Origin: Collybiopsis luxurians FD-317 M1
Taxonomy: Eukaryota > Basidiomycota > Agaricomycetes > Agaricales > Omphalotaceae
Direction of reading: 5' to 3'
Assembly: GCA_000827265.1 (NCBI GenBank)
Contig: KN834765.1
Span: forward strand, 327,590 to 391,589
DNA length: 64,000 nucleotides
Shown: piece after piece, positions 1 through 10,330 of the stretch
How positions within the stretch are numbered: the stretch's first letter is position 1
How the letters are laid out: each line of letters begins with the position of its first letter
Position numbers and translations under genes: made by a program
Notes under the pieces: generated by a model
What the model saw: the letters and a program-made list of their open reading frames with translations, nothing else
The model's database searches: none
What the model was told of the DNA's origin: nothing

Positions 1-655
1 CTCAATTTGAACAAGAATTTGTCAAGTTTGGGAAATCAGGCTTACCAGTGACAAGAACACCGAACCACGCCCCGAGTTCCAATATTGAAACAAACCAGCC
101 TTTTTTTTTTTGTCTTTTGTCAGAGTTTTCAATCACACAAGCCATTTGACTAACCCTTTAGTCCGGTGTTGTTGACAACAGAGGCCATTCTAACGCAGTT
201 TCAGTAGACTTGGAAACAGCCATGGTGGCCTTCGATGCTACATACCTTTGGTCAAAACTGTACATTCTGAGAAAATCGGTGATAAGTTATTCAAGAAAGC
301 GTTAGACGGCGGTACTTACGGAAGGACTCCAGAGAATACTCCCTGATTATAACCTTCAAATATGAGTGGTCAATGTCGACTTGTGTTCAAGGCCAGCGGC
401 TCTATTACCATAAAGTCTGCGAAAAGTCAGATAAGTTCTAGCAAGTAGAGCTGATAACGCAACGTACAATCCTCCCAGAGAAGCAAAGACCGCAATCGCA
501 AAAATTCTGCGGTTTCGTACAAGACCTCGCTATAGGTCAGAGTCAATCATGGCGCACTAGGACTAACTGGCCGAGATGAAATGTCTTCGTACCCATCCTG
601 ATTCTCCCGCGAGTGCTCTGCGTCGAGAAGTGGTTACTGCGACTCCACCAGCCAT
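1..655 (-). CDS. MFS sugar transporter, copy 1 (partial, 5' exons only)
   Basis: This is the N-terminal part of a major facilitator superfamily sugar porter whose remaining exons lie beyond the left edge. The start is the ATG whose complement is at 653-655 (MAGGVAVTTSRRRALAGES). Joining short exons by GT-AG introns gives a first membrane helix ending in YNQGVFSGV, then MYSFDQR and GWFVSILELGAWFGVLVTG, the usual beginning of fungal hexose/monosaccharide transporters. The same exon structure and very similar DNA recur at 38796-41923 and 45349-48493, so this is a third, dispersed copy of that gene. No frame break is visible in the exons present. The substrate cannot be told from sequence. Confidence 0.8.
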
Positions 656-1304
656 GATAGTACGTTTTTGGACTAAGTGCGAGGGACTAGAATTCTCAAA
701 GTCTGGAGTATTTGAGGACTGTAGAAAGGTCACCAGGTCCCGTACAGAGGTGCGGTCCGTAGATTCGCCGAACATTTATTCAAGTGGTTCACATGCTTGA
801 AAAGAGAAACATGGGAGGTGAAGGCGATTAGGTCGGCGCGGGAAGTGCTTATGGAGATAGGCAGAGTTACGCAATATTCGAGGATAAACATAGAAGAATT
901 GAGAAGGAAGAGACAAGAAATGGTAGGAATCTCCGATAACAGCTCCTCAATTAAGTTTCTACTGGAGGAGCGCCATGGGAGCGAGCGAAAATTTGAGACT
1001 TGCTGTGGCCATAGAAAGGGCGGATGGGATTCAGGAAAATGAAATGAGTCGCATAGACTCTGTCAACTGGATCACATAGATTTTGTTCGATTTCGGAAGA
1101 GGGTATATAGGCTACTTATATAGTGGCGAGTCGCGACCGTCGCAGGTCAGTGCGGCGAGCGCGTCTCCGACGATAACTCACCGGTATACACGTGATCAAT
1201 GCACTGCCAAGTCGCTCAGCCTTGACACAGTGACAGTCGGCGCAGCGATAAAAGCAACATTCGAACTTGTACCATCTCTTCCTACTCCTTGTTCTCAGCA
1301 AATC
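656..1304. other. transporter upstream flank and metacaspase promoter region
   Basis: Up to about position 1005 this stretch is homologous to the upstream flanks of the two other transporter copies (about 41924-42270 and 48494-48870). After that the similarity stops and the remainder is the 5' flank of the metacaspase gene. Short plus-strand open frames here (for example 797-1042) recur in the other copies, but I see no recognisable product. Confidence 0.5.
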
Positions 1305-3717
1305 ATGTATCCAGGCCATCATCATCATCAACAGCATTCTGGAGCTCCAGGGTAAATGTGGATATCCGTCAAATAACATATATATAACTCATTGATATTC
1401 TGAATATCCTCTCAGGTTTCCAACTCCGTAGGTCCCTTAGGCCATGCACGCGCTGACAGATTGAACAACTCATATACAGAGATCGTGGTTATTCGCCCAG
1501 CTATAACGCTCCTCCTGGACCTCCTCCGCAAGGGTGCGTCGATGTTTGTTATGCGCAGAGCTTATCCTTAACCATGGAATAGTTATGCTCCGCCCCCCGG
1601 TGCCCCTCCCTATGGCTATGTCCCGCCTCCTGGTCCGCCAAAGTAAATCAATGATTGTATTTCCGAACTGTCTGAATGACTTTGACCGGCTTTCAGTTAC
1701 GGCCCTCCTCCTGGTCCTCCTCCTGTAGAGCGTGGCTCTTATCCTGGGCAGCAATATCACCGTAACCATCATAACAGTGGATACCCTGGGCAGCACGGAC
1801 ATTATGTGCCTCCTCGTATGTCGAATTTCCCTACACCTGAAATCCACTAATTGTATTTCTAGCCGGGCCACCTCCTACCCCTCAGTATTATGGACCCCAA
1901 ATGGGTGGTTCACAAGGACAGCCGGAACAGCCATACTTCCAATACTCTCAATGTAACGGAAAAAAGAAGGCGCTCTGTGTACGTACCAGAGCATATTGCA
2001 AGAAATCTCGTCCATGGCAACATCTGCTGAGTTGTTTTCCAGATTGGTATCAACTATTTCGACACAAGCTCTGAACTACGCGGATGCATTAATGATGCTA
2101 GAAACATGCAACGCTTCTTGTGTAGTACGTCTAATTTTACCATTTGGCGGTTCATCTGATCCTTATGTCCTTCTGAATTTAGCTCACTTTGGGTACAACC
2201 AGGATGACATAGTCATGCTAACAGATGACGCTCGGAATCCTCGTCAGATTCCAACGCGGGATAACATTGCAAGTAGACACTTGTTGTTCGGACTTTCTTA
2301 AATTAAATTATTTTATTTTATAGCTCCAAGCGATGCAGTGGCTAGTCAATAATGCTCAGCCCAACGATGCACTTTTCTTCCATTGTATGTCCTTAAAGGT
2401 CACTCATTCCTAATCAGCTAACTTGCGTTTAGACTCCGGGCATGGAGGTCAGACCAAGGATCTTGACGGAGACGAGGCCGATGGTTACGATGAAGGTAAG
2501 AGGGACTATCCTAGCGCCTAATTGAATTGACCTCAACCCGTCCCTCAGTCATATATCCTGTTAGTTATTTTATTTGCTTGCAGCGCATATTTTAATCAAC
2601 AGCACAAGGTTGATCATGAACAAAACGGTCATATTGTCGACGATGTAATGCTCTTCTCCAAATCTCATCGGCATATTATCTGAACGACTGGTGTTTACAG
2701 TTGATGCATGATGTCCTTGTCAAATCTTTGCCTCCGGGATGTCGCTTGACCGCCATATTTGACGTGCGTCAGGAACACTGCCTTATTTTCTTTCCTATTC
2801 TAACGTACATACAGTCATGTCATTCAGGATCTGCCCTTGGTAAGCGCCTATACTTCATGCTATCTCCATCTTCTGATATTTCGCATTGAACAGACCTTCC
2901 GTACATGTACTCGACCGAGGGAAAGATCAAAGAGCCCAACCTCGCTGCTGAAGCTGGACAAGGTCTTTTGTCTGCGGTCACTTCGTACGCTCGTGGCGAC
3001 AGTAGGATTCTCTTCATCACTGTAAACACGGACATCTTTTGACGGCGTTTGTATAGTGGGTGGAGTGTTCCAGTCTGCGATGGGACTGGTCAAGGTTGCC
3101 TCTGGAAACACCAAGAAGGCTGAGGAGTATTCACGACGCACGAAAACAAGTCCCGCCGATGCAGTACGTTCGCTTTCTCTCAAATGGGAACCTAGTAGAT
3201 TGACATTGCTGTCGTAGATTTCTTTCAGCGGATGCAAGGTATAGCTGTTCTCAGAACAACATTTGCTTAAATATTAATCTATCTTTCAGGATTCCCAAAC
3301 TTCGGCTGACGCTGTCGAGGCAGGGACTGCTACTGGCGCGATGAGCTTCGTAAGTGACCTGCTTGATTATCGGATGCTGGCCTGCTGATGGCGATTCTTC
3401 AGGCTTTTATCACCGCTTTGAGTGCGAAATACTCTTCATCTCGGATCTTCCTTTCCTAATCCTTTCCATCCAGGTCAAAACCCCGAGCAAAGCTACCAAA
3501 CGTTGCTCGTTAACATCCGAGGCATTCTTCGAGATAAATACAGCCAGAAGCCTCAGGTGCGTTCTCGAATGGGTTCTTTCTGTGCGGCTTTTTCTTACTC
3601 CCTTCGAACACTTAGCTCTCTGCTTCACATCCCATCGTAAGTCTTTTGCATTTTAATACTCTCTTCGTCGTGCTGACCTATAGTTTTAAGGACACGAATC
3701 TGTTGTTTATCTGTTGA
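1305..3717 (+). CDS. MCA1: Type I metacaspase
   Basis: This is a caspase-fold (C14) cysteine protease that cleaves after Arg/Lys and takes part in stress responses and protein quality control in fungi. The N-terminal prodomain (about the first 110 residues, several small exons from 1305) is rich in Pro, Gly, Tyr and Gln, with a run of His near the start and repeats such as [10 protein letters not shown] and YGPPPGPPP. The p20 part begins KKALCVGINYF. The catalytic His lies in HYSGHGGQ, split by an intron at about 2394-2433, and the catalytic Cys in DSCHSGSA at about 2812-2835. The C-terminus [15 protein letters not shown] matches the usual fungal ending. The ATG at 1305 was chosen because it opens the His-rich prodomain in frame. 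About eleven introns. Confidence 0.9.
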
Positions 3718-3934
3718 GTATAGTGTTTTGGATCCAAGAGCTCCGGTCTCCTGTGTAAAAATTGGTGTAACTGTAGCCGTTGTTCGGAACTTTAAGCTTG
3801 TTGTACAGAGATGATGATTTTAATTTTTTACTCGTATCAATTTGAATTTTACGTTGCGATGATCGTCATCGGTATTGACAGGGCGCACATAGCGTCTTAA
3901 CTTTCCCCTAAGCTCCCCTAAGCCCTTTTCGACC

Positions 3935-5569
3935 ATGTTGTCCTCAAGGCCTGTCTTGACACTCTCAGCTCTGATAATTTTTCTTCTTTCCCTTTTCTTT
4001 TTTGGCTTCAGACCACCGAGCTACTATCTGACTAGGCCTGGCGTGATATCATCCGGTAATAGAATTGCCCAGACATTACTCAAATACTCACTCTCGCCTC
4101 CATCAGAATTTCCGGACTTTGGCCGTTTTCGCTCTTTAGAAACTCTGCATCCCGAACAATTTCCTCTTTGTATGTGATGCCTCTTTCGCATCTCCTACTG
4201 TCTCATTGAGCGACTTGAATTAGACGATGTGGACAGACGCGTGATAATTGTGGGCGACATTCATGGGATGTTTGAGCAATTTCAGTGAGCATTGACTTCA
4301 AACCTTTTTCGGATAATGGTGTCATTAATTTTCGACTTAGACGCCTTCTTGCCAAAATATCCTATAATCCTTCCTCCGATGTTCTAATAAGCGTGGGGGA
4401 TATTGTCGCCAAAGGCCCACATTCAGGGTCCATGCAAGTATTGGACTTGATGGCGTCTCATAACGTTACTGCCGTGCGAGGAAACCACGACCAGCAGGTG
4501 AGTTTCCTCGAAGTTTACTCTATAATCCAACGTTTCTCTGAACCACTGCTTCGCCTTTCAAAGGTGATTGAATGGCGAACCTGGATTGAATGGGTCCATT
4601 CACTCCCTGGCGGTTCTCGTTGGCTTTCCACTGCCAATGAGAGATGGCGAAAGGCACAACGGCACGGTGCAGATGACGTAGATAAGTGGGTGGCAGAACA
4701 GGTCAAACATGATAGGAGGCACAGTCAATGGTGGAAAAGGATTCCCAAGAAATGGACATTGTTCGGAGATCACTACAAAATTGCGGAAGAGATGACCGAC
4801 GAGCAGTATGTGTACATGGTCCAGAGACCCTTGCGGATTCATGTCCCCCATGCACATACATTCATCGTTCACGCTGGAATTCTTGCTTCGGATCCAGAGT
4901 ACCCCTCGGGACATAAACGACAACCTTTGGCTCACATTCCTCCGCTTCCCGAAGACAATCAAAGCCTTGACAAAAGTGACAAGATCTCTATTCTTCGACG
5001 ACTGCAAGAACAGGCCATTCTGAGCGATGTACCGCAGAATACAGTTCCTTGGAATACGCTCAATATGAGAGGTATCTTGTCTGACCATTCTGTGACGAGG
5101 TATTTGGTCCCATGTCGCTCCGTGAAGGCTTGAATTCATCCGTTCACTTTGATAGAAAGCAAGAGGGTACACCCTGGGCTGAGCTGTACAACAAGAATAT
5201 GAAACGTTGTGCTGGCTTTGACGCGAAGGAGAAATCATCTCTTCCGTGTTACTCCTCTACTGTTATTTATGGTCATGCTGCAAGCCGAGGACTTGATATC
5301 AACCGCTGGAGTATTGGTCTGGATTCAGGCTGTGTATGTGCATCCTCCATCTTCCATACAGTTTATATCTAATTTCAATTTTTCAGGTATATAAGCGGCA
5401 CATGTCTGCTCTTGTACTGGGCGGGAAATTAGCTCAGCAATCGTTGACTTCTGACTTGGAGGACAGGTTTGATGAAGAAGCTATCGATATAGACGGGAGG
5501 ATTGTGAGCTCCAAGATCCAATTCGGAGACAGTGGCCGTGGCAAGCTCTACAGGGTAACTTGCAAGTAG
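3935..5569 (+). CDS. PPN2: Membrane-anchored ApaH-like PPP phosphatase (Ppn2-like polyphosphatase)
   Basis: The protein begins with one hydrophobic segment at residues about 9-26 (signal anchor), followed by a calcineurin-like PPP/ApaH phosphatase domain. The metal-binding motifs are visible in order: VGDIHGMF, VGDIVAKGP, GNHD and the His-containing FIVHAG, then VIYGHAASRG. Membrane-anchored ApaH-like phosphatases of this layout include the yeast vacuolar endopolyphosphatase Ppn2, so hydrolysis of polyphosphate in the vacuole is the likely role; this is inferred from family resemblance. Introns interrupt the gene near 4168-4225, 4288-4339, 4498-4570, 5100-5157 and 5334-5386. The frame is intact to the TAG at 5567-5569. 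Another PPP-family substrate, such as a dinucleoside polyphosphate, is possible. Confidence 0.78.
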
Positions 5570-5809
5570 CCCGATGGACCATTTCTGCAGTAGAATATGA
5601 TACTAGTTCCTTTATAAGTAAAATACTCTAGATTTTGTGTACATATACATATCTTATTCGTAGATTGTAGTATTAATGATATCCTTGAATGTGTGTTCAG
5701 ATACAAGGGTGAGCTGTAGCTGAGGGAAAGTGCTTAAGCTGACTCGGCAAACACGAAGACCGGCCGTCGGCGGGCGTCTAACGCGCATTTTTAACTTCGG
5801 TCTCCCTCC

Positions 5810-7324
5810 ATGATATCCTATTTAGAGCGACATCGAAATGGACTCAAGAAGGCTGCAACCATTGCAGGGGGCTTTTACCTTACTAGAGGGTATATTCAAG
5901 CGCGTCTGGAGGAAGTGAAAGACAGGATGGAGTCGGAAAGGCTGGCGAGGGATATCCTTCAGCGGCGGTATGAGCAGACTCAGGAGGACGTCGGTTACAC
6001 AGTCATGGCTTTGCTATCCAACCTGGGGGAACAGATTTTAGAGGAAATGGACGTCGAGGCAATAATTGGAGAATTGCAAACGATGTCGAATAAGAGTTCT
6101 GCAGGCTCAGATTTGATGTCGGCGTCTGTATCGAGCTCTGCATCAGATTCGAGTGCACTCAGCACTTCTGGCCTGCGAGGATGGGTGGACGCGACAGAAG
6201 CACATACCTATTCTCATGCTGGAGACTCATCTGGAGAAGAGACCAGCAGTGTAATGTCCGGCTCTTTTATCACCAATTTATCTACAGCTTCCGAATCGGA
6301 ACCAAGTTCTAGTTCAGCTTCTGTTGCTTCCTTACCCTCTACTTCCTCCGGACCCACTCCTTCAACATCACGCACTAAAGCTCAGCTCTGGAACTCTGTG
6401 AAGTTGCTCACATTCACGCGGACATTGACGACCATCTATTCTATAACCTTACTCTCCCTTCTCACTCTTGCTCAGCTCACTATACTGGCTAGGATAAAGT
6501 ATATCCACGCCATCAAGAATATGTCCGTAGAAGAGGATCAGGAAGTTGCGTTACAAAGCGAGTTGAGCATGTCAAACATGCTCCTCTCTGCGCTCAAGGC
6601 CAGATTTGGTCTTCCCCAGCAACCATTATTCAAAACGTTCTTCCCTTCCGGACACAGCTTGTTGTTCACAGGCGATGACGATGACGAGGTTTTAGAACCT
6701 CCGTCATTAGATATTGCATTCGAGACGTTGAGTGCAGATTACCTTACTCTTTCCTACTACTTGCTGCATATTGGCTGGAAGGATCTTTCTACCCGTGTCC
6801 AGCCTGCGGTTGAGGATGTGCTCGAGGGCGTATCACTCAAAACGCGTCTGTCTAAAGCAGATGTTCACAGATTTTTGAAGGACATGATGCAGCGGATATC
6901 GCTCGAGGGTTCATTTAACTCTTCCCTCCTCCCGAATTCAGAGGAAATGGTTCGGAACGTACTTGTTCTTGGCGGACGAGACGACCGCAATCCATTCTTT
7001 CCCTCTTCATCTTTCGACGAGCTTTTATCGGAAACCCGAGCACTCTTTTCCTCGCGCATTTTCGCTGATTTGCTGGATTCATGCGTAAATTGGGCCGTGG
7101 ATAGCTTGATGGATTCTCTGGAAGCGGAAGGACGCGTATTGGCTCCAAGTGAGGATGCCGAACCTCCGCGAGTCCGTCTAGCGTCTATCCTACCTCCGCT
7201 AGCATCTTGGTCTCGAACTTCCCTACTCGCACTTCCAAGCGAGTTGGTCGATGGATTACTGGCTAAAAACGAAACACGGACATTTAGTGCCTGGATATGG
7301 GCAAAATTCGAGCTGGAAGTCTGA
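5810..7324 (+). CDS. PEX3: Peroxisome biogenesis protein Pex3
   Basis: Pex3 is the peroxisomal membrane anchor that docks Pex19 during insertion of membrane proteins and takes part in peroxisome inheritance. The product is 504 residues from a single uninterrupted exon, unusual in this intron-rich window. It starts MISYLERHRNGLKKAATIAG with a short membrane segment and a basic luminal end (residues about 1-33), followed by a helix region with ERLARDILQRRYEQTQEDVG, which is the conserved Pex3 signature. A Ser-rich low-complexity insert sits at about residues 98-190. A hydrophobic stretch (about 203-228) precedes the globular part. The length agrees with fungal Pex3. Confidence 0.88.
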   Translation: MISYLERHRNGLKKAATIAGGFYLTRGYIQARLEEVKDRMESERLARDILQRRYEQTQEDVGYTVMALLSNLGEQILEEMDVEAIIGELQTMSNKSSAGSDLMSASVSSSASDSSALSTSGLRGWVDATEAHTYSHAGDSSGEETSSVMSGSFITNLSTASESEPSSSSASVASLPSTSSGPTPSTSRTKAQLWNSVKLLTFTRTLTTIYSITLLSLLTLAQLTILARIKYIHAIKNMSVEEDQEVALQSELSMSNMLLSALKARFGLPQQPLFKTFFPSGHSLLFTGDDDDEVLEPPSLDIAFETLSADYLTLSYYLLHIGWKDLSTRVQPAVEDVLEGVSLKTRLSKADVHRFLKDMMQRISLEGSFNSSLLPNSEEMVRNVLVLGGRDDRNPFFPSSSFDELLSETRALFSSRIFADLLDSCVNWAVDSLMDSLEAEGRVLAPSEDAEPPRVRLASILPPLASWSRTSLLALPSELVDGLLAKNETRTFSAWIWAKFELEV

Positions 7325-7498
7325 AAGGAAGGTGGAATTCTATTATTTCCTTCTCAGCGCGAATGGGACGTGTATCGTCAAGCACGATATGGGTTCGTGC
7401 GGCAGGTAAAATGCTGCATAATGCAGCTGTATGTTTGTGATTTATTGCCGTAATAGCTATCGATAATCTATGTATCGGCTAGTCGATATACCCCATAA

Positions 7499-8235
7499 TC
7501 ATGCTCTGAGTTCAACGGTATCCACTTCTACTGGGCTCGGTGCACCTACGGCCCTTCGCCGATCCACCTCTGTGATTTCCTGGTTCTCATCTGCGGCAGC
7601 ACCATACCACTTCCAGGCATTGTTCTTGACAAAGTCGTCGAATGACCAGAGCTCTGCAGATAAATCACCCGCATCGTTGAAAATGTATGTTTGTGCCGCA
7701 ATAGGCAGTGGCATTTCTGAGGTTGGAGGAACCGGTGGCGGGCTAACAGGCACGAATGATGCGTCATCAACGCCATAGCAAGAGATATCAACAAGTGGCT
7801 CTAGCGGATGAACTTGAACGTTCCGTCTAGTGTATTGCTTTGATATTGTCGGTATATATGTGTATACTGATAGAATATGATGATACGTACAGGTCCCTCA
7901 AAGTAGTCCAAAAAGTTCATATCTCGAGCGGTCAAGCCCGTTATCAGAGTTCCTCGTACACAGCGTTCTTCAGCTGCTAATTCTCTATCGAGTAGCTTTT
8001 GACCTATAGCGATCGGAAGGAGGCCTGGGTAGTCAGCGTTCTAAAGATTTGTCTTAATGTCAAAATTGAATCCAAGATCAGTTGAATGCCAATCATTTAC
8101 TTTGACTTTATGGCGGGTATGTTCGAAGAGGATAGCAGGGGCGATCTGAAGATGAGACCCGTCATTGCCAATAACGCGTTTAAGAATCTTTGGGTGCATT
8201 AGAGTGCCATAGAAAAAACTGGAGTATGTGGCCAT
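7499..8235 (-). CDS. Gamma-glutamylcyclotransferase-like (AIG2-like) protein
   Basis: A small protein of about 215 residues in three exons. It begins MATYSSFFYGTLMHPKILK, which carries the YGTLM motif of the GGCT/AIG2-like fold (glycine/tyrosine loop binding the gamma-glutamyl group). A second conserved block, ADYPGLLP with RGTLITGL and LDYFEG, follows in exon 2. The last exon contains ELWSFDDFVKNNAWKWYG, a C-terminal helix typical of fungal AIG2-like proteins. Members cyclise gamma-glutamyl peptides or amines, but the exact substrate is not predictable here. The start is the only ATG before the YGTLM block. It is convergent with PEX3, and its start lies only 112 bp from the NCS2 start, so the two genes share a divergent promoter. 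Confidence 0.78.
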
Positions 8236-8347
8236 CGAGGGGATTTTGCGAGGATTGGTAAGTGGGACGCGGAACGCCCGACGGAGTCATCCGAAATCCT
8301 TCAATGTGCCGCCGGCATTTTTTTCTGACTCTTCTTCCTCCATCATC

Positions 8348-10160
8348 ATGTCCGAGTCTTGTGGAAACCCAGCTGTGGAAACCGAAGCTATCATGAACCG
8401 TTCGTTACTCGATACTATATCGCTTCTTTTTCTCAGATCTTTGCATCAGGCCGGCTCAAATACGACAGATCCAAGCTTTGCATAAAGTGCAAGGTAAATT
8501 CAGGAAGAGTTGTCGTTCGGCACGCCGTCTATTGCAAGTACGATTTCATGTATGGTTTTTGCTCGCTTCAATCAACTTCGACTGCAGAGATTGTTTTCCG
8601 GCCCTGTTGACTTCCAAGGTCAAGCGATTGCTGGAGCCTTATATCAATCCAAGCCCAGAATTATCGAGGAGAAAGTCCCTCAAGGCTTCTGGTAACCTAT
8701 TAATTGGCTATTCAGGAGGCTTGGGATCGACCGTACTTTTGGATCTTATCTCAAAGATTTATCTCTCAAACCGCAGCGAGTTGAAGTCGCAGGGCGCTAG
8801 AGAGAACAAGCCCAGAGGAGGAAAAGATCATCCCCGAAATGAGCCCGTATGGAAGAAGGCATCAGTGTGCTATGTGGAAATTTCTTCTGCATTTCCGGGT
8901 GTGAGCTGCTTTGTGTTCGTTTGCTGCCTCCGTTAATGACTATTTGGTTAGACGGTAGACCAAACAGATAAGATCAAGTTATTAGTAGAGGAAAAGTTTG
9001 AAGCTTTGGAGTTTATATCTCTGAGACTGGAAGATTCTTTCGACCGGAAGTGGTGGGCCAAAATCGGAAGAAATACTTTCAGTGATCTAAATGTGGATGT
9101 GACGAATGAAGGTCTGCTCGACGTCTGTCAGTAATATCAATGCTCACCGGAATGCAGATCTATTCTTTTCGACGGTTTCTGACGACTCTATACCTGATCC
9201 CGTTCAGAAGCTTCGATCATACATTTCAGCTCTTCCTACACATACTGCGATAGACAACGCGATTCGGACGTTGACTAGAATTCTATTGCTTTATACCGCT
9301 CATTATACCCAATCCTCGCATCTTCTATTGGGCACTAGCCTAACGTCACTCTCGATAAGCCTAATATCTTCGATATCGCAAGGCGGAGGATTTGCGGTTC
9401 GAGAGGAAGCTCAGGAAGAATGGAATCCAGGCAGTTCAAGCGCCAGCACTCCCATTCGCTTGGTCCGGCCGTTGCAAGAGATAACCATGAAGGAATGCTC
9501 CTTATGGGCGTGGTGGAATAATTTGTGCGTTGTGGGAAGAGCGAAGCACCCTGGAAGTAAGCAAGGTATTGGGGCATTGACCAAAGGTTAGCGTGAATAT
9601 GTCAAGTCAGCCTAGAATTCATTTGATGGCTTCTCCCAGATTTCATTGTTGGTCTCGAGCGCGATTATCCGTCTACAGTCTCAACAATTGCTCGTACGTG
9701 TGCCAAACTGGCCCCCAAAGTCTGCGCGGAAGGCTTCTGTATTCTCTGTGAAAGGTGTGCCAAACTTCTTATATATCCTGCACAATACAATAATCTCAGT
9801 CCCCTCAGACCGCTACAACCTGGTGTCCAAGACTGGAAGTCAAGAATATCCATAAGGGCAACGACAGTTTCACCAAACTCAGCAGCCCCAATACCCCTAT
9901 CTATAGCTCCGCTCTTGTGCTACTCATGCCACACGACTTTGACTAGTCGAAGTTCCAAGGCAGTCTCGAACTTTGGAAATGCGTCTATCCCTCTTCCGAT
10001 ATGGGCCGCAGTACATCTGAATGGTTCTCCGAGTGATCCGAATTCAATATATGCTGAGGGTCTTGAAGATAAGAGGGAAGCGAATAGGGATGTTTGGGTA
10101 ACACGCAAAGCGGGTCCCGATGAGATGAAAGCAGTGATTGGAGATTTTTTGCTGGAGTGA
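8348..10160 (+). CDS. NCS2: Cytoplasmic tRNA 2-thiolation protein 2 (Ncs2/Ctu2)
   Basis: Ncs2/Ctu2 pairs with Ncs6/Ctu1 to thiolate the wobble uridine of cytosolic tRNA Lys, Glu and Gln. The N-terminal LCIKCK with VVVRHAVYC and, after an intron, DCFPALLTSKVKRLLEP is the family's cysteine-rich entry. The PP-loop-like ATP motif reads IGYSGGLGSTVLLD. A later block, HLLLGTSLTSLSISLISSIS, and the C-terminal cysteine motifs GFCILCERPLQPG and LCYSCHTT also match. The first exon is the least certain part: ATG at 8348 joined across an intron that starts GTGGAA and ends before IFASGRL keeps the frame. Several further introns lie between 8900 and 9900. Confidence 0.85.
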
Positions 10161-10330
10161 ATGAGTGGCAGTAGTTAATAATTTGATAATAATTCACGCC
10201 GAAATGCTCAAAAGGGCGCCTAATAGCCGACCATCGATATATTGGGCGTCTGTCGGGTATCTTACACCTGTACAGCTGCTGTAGTGTACGCTCACCGTTG
10301 CTGAACGTTATCCTTGAGTGGACTGCATTC

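Noticed and set aside
1314..1331. His-rich start of the metacaspase as an artificial tag
   Set aside because: The His run is short, encoded by natural mixed codons within a Pro/Gln-rich prodomain, and continues in frame with the gene.
1470..1871. 133-codon minus-strand open frame
   Set aside because: Antisense to the proline-rich metacaspase exons; rich in Arg as expected from the complement of Pro/Gly codons.
4600..5238. 212-codon minus-strand open frame
   Set aside because: Shadow of the Ppn2-like phosphatase coding exons.
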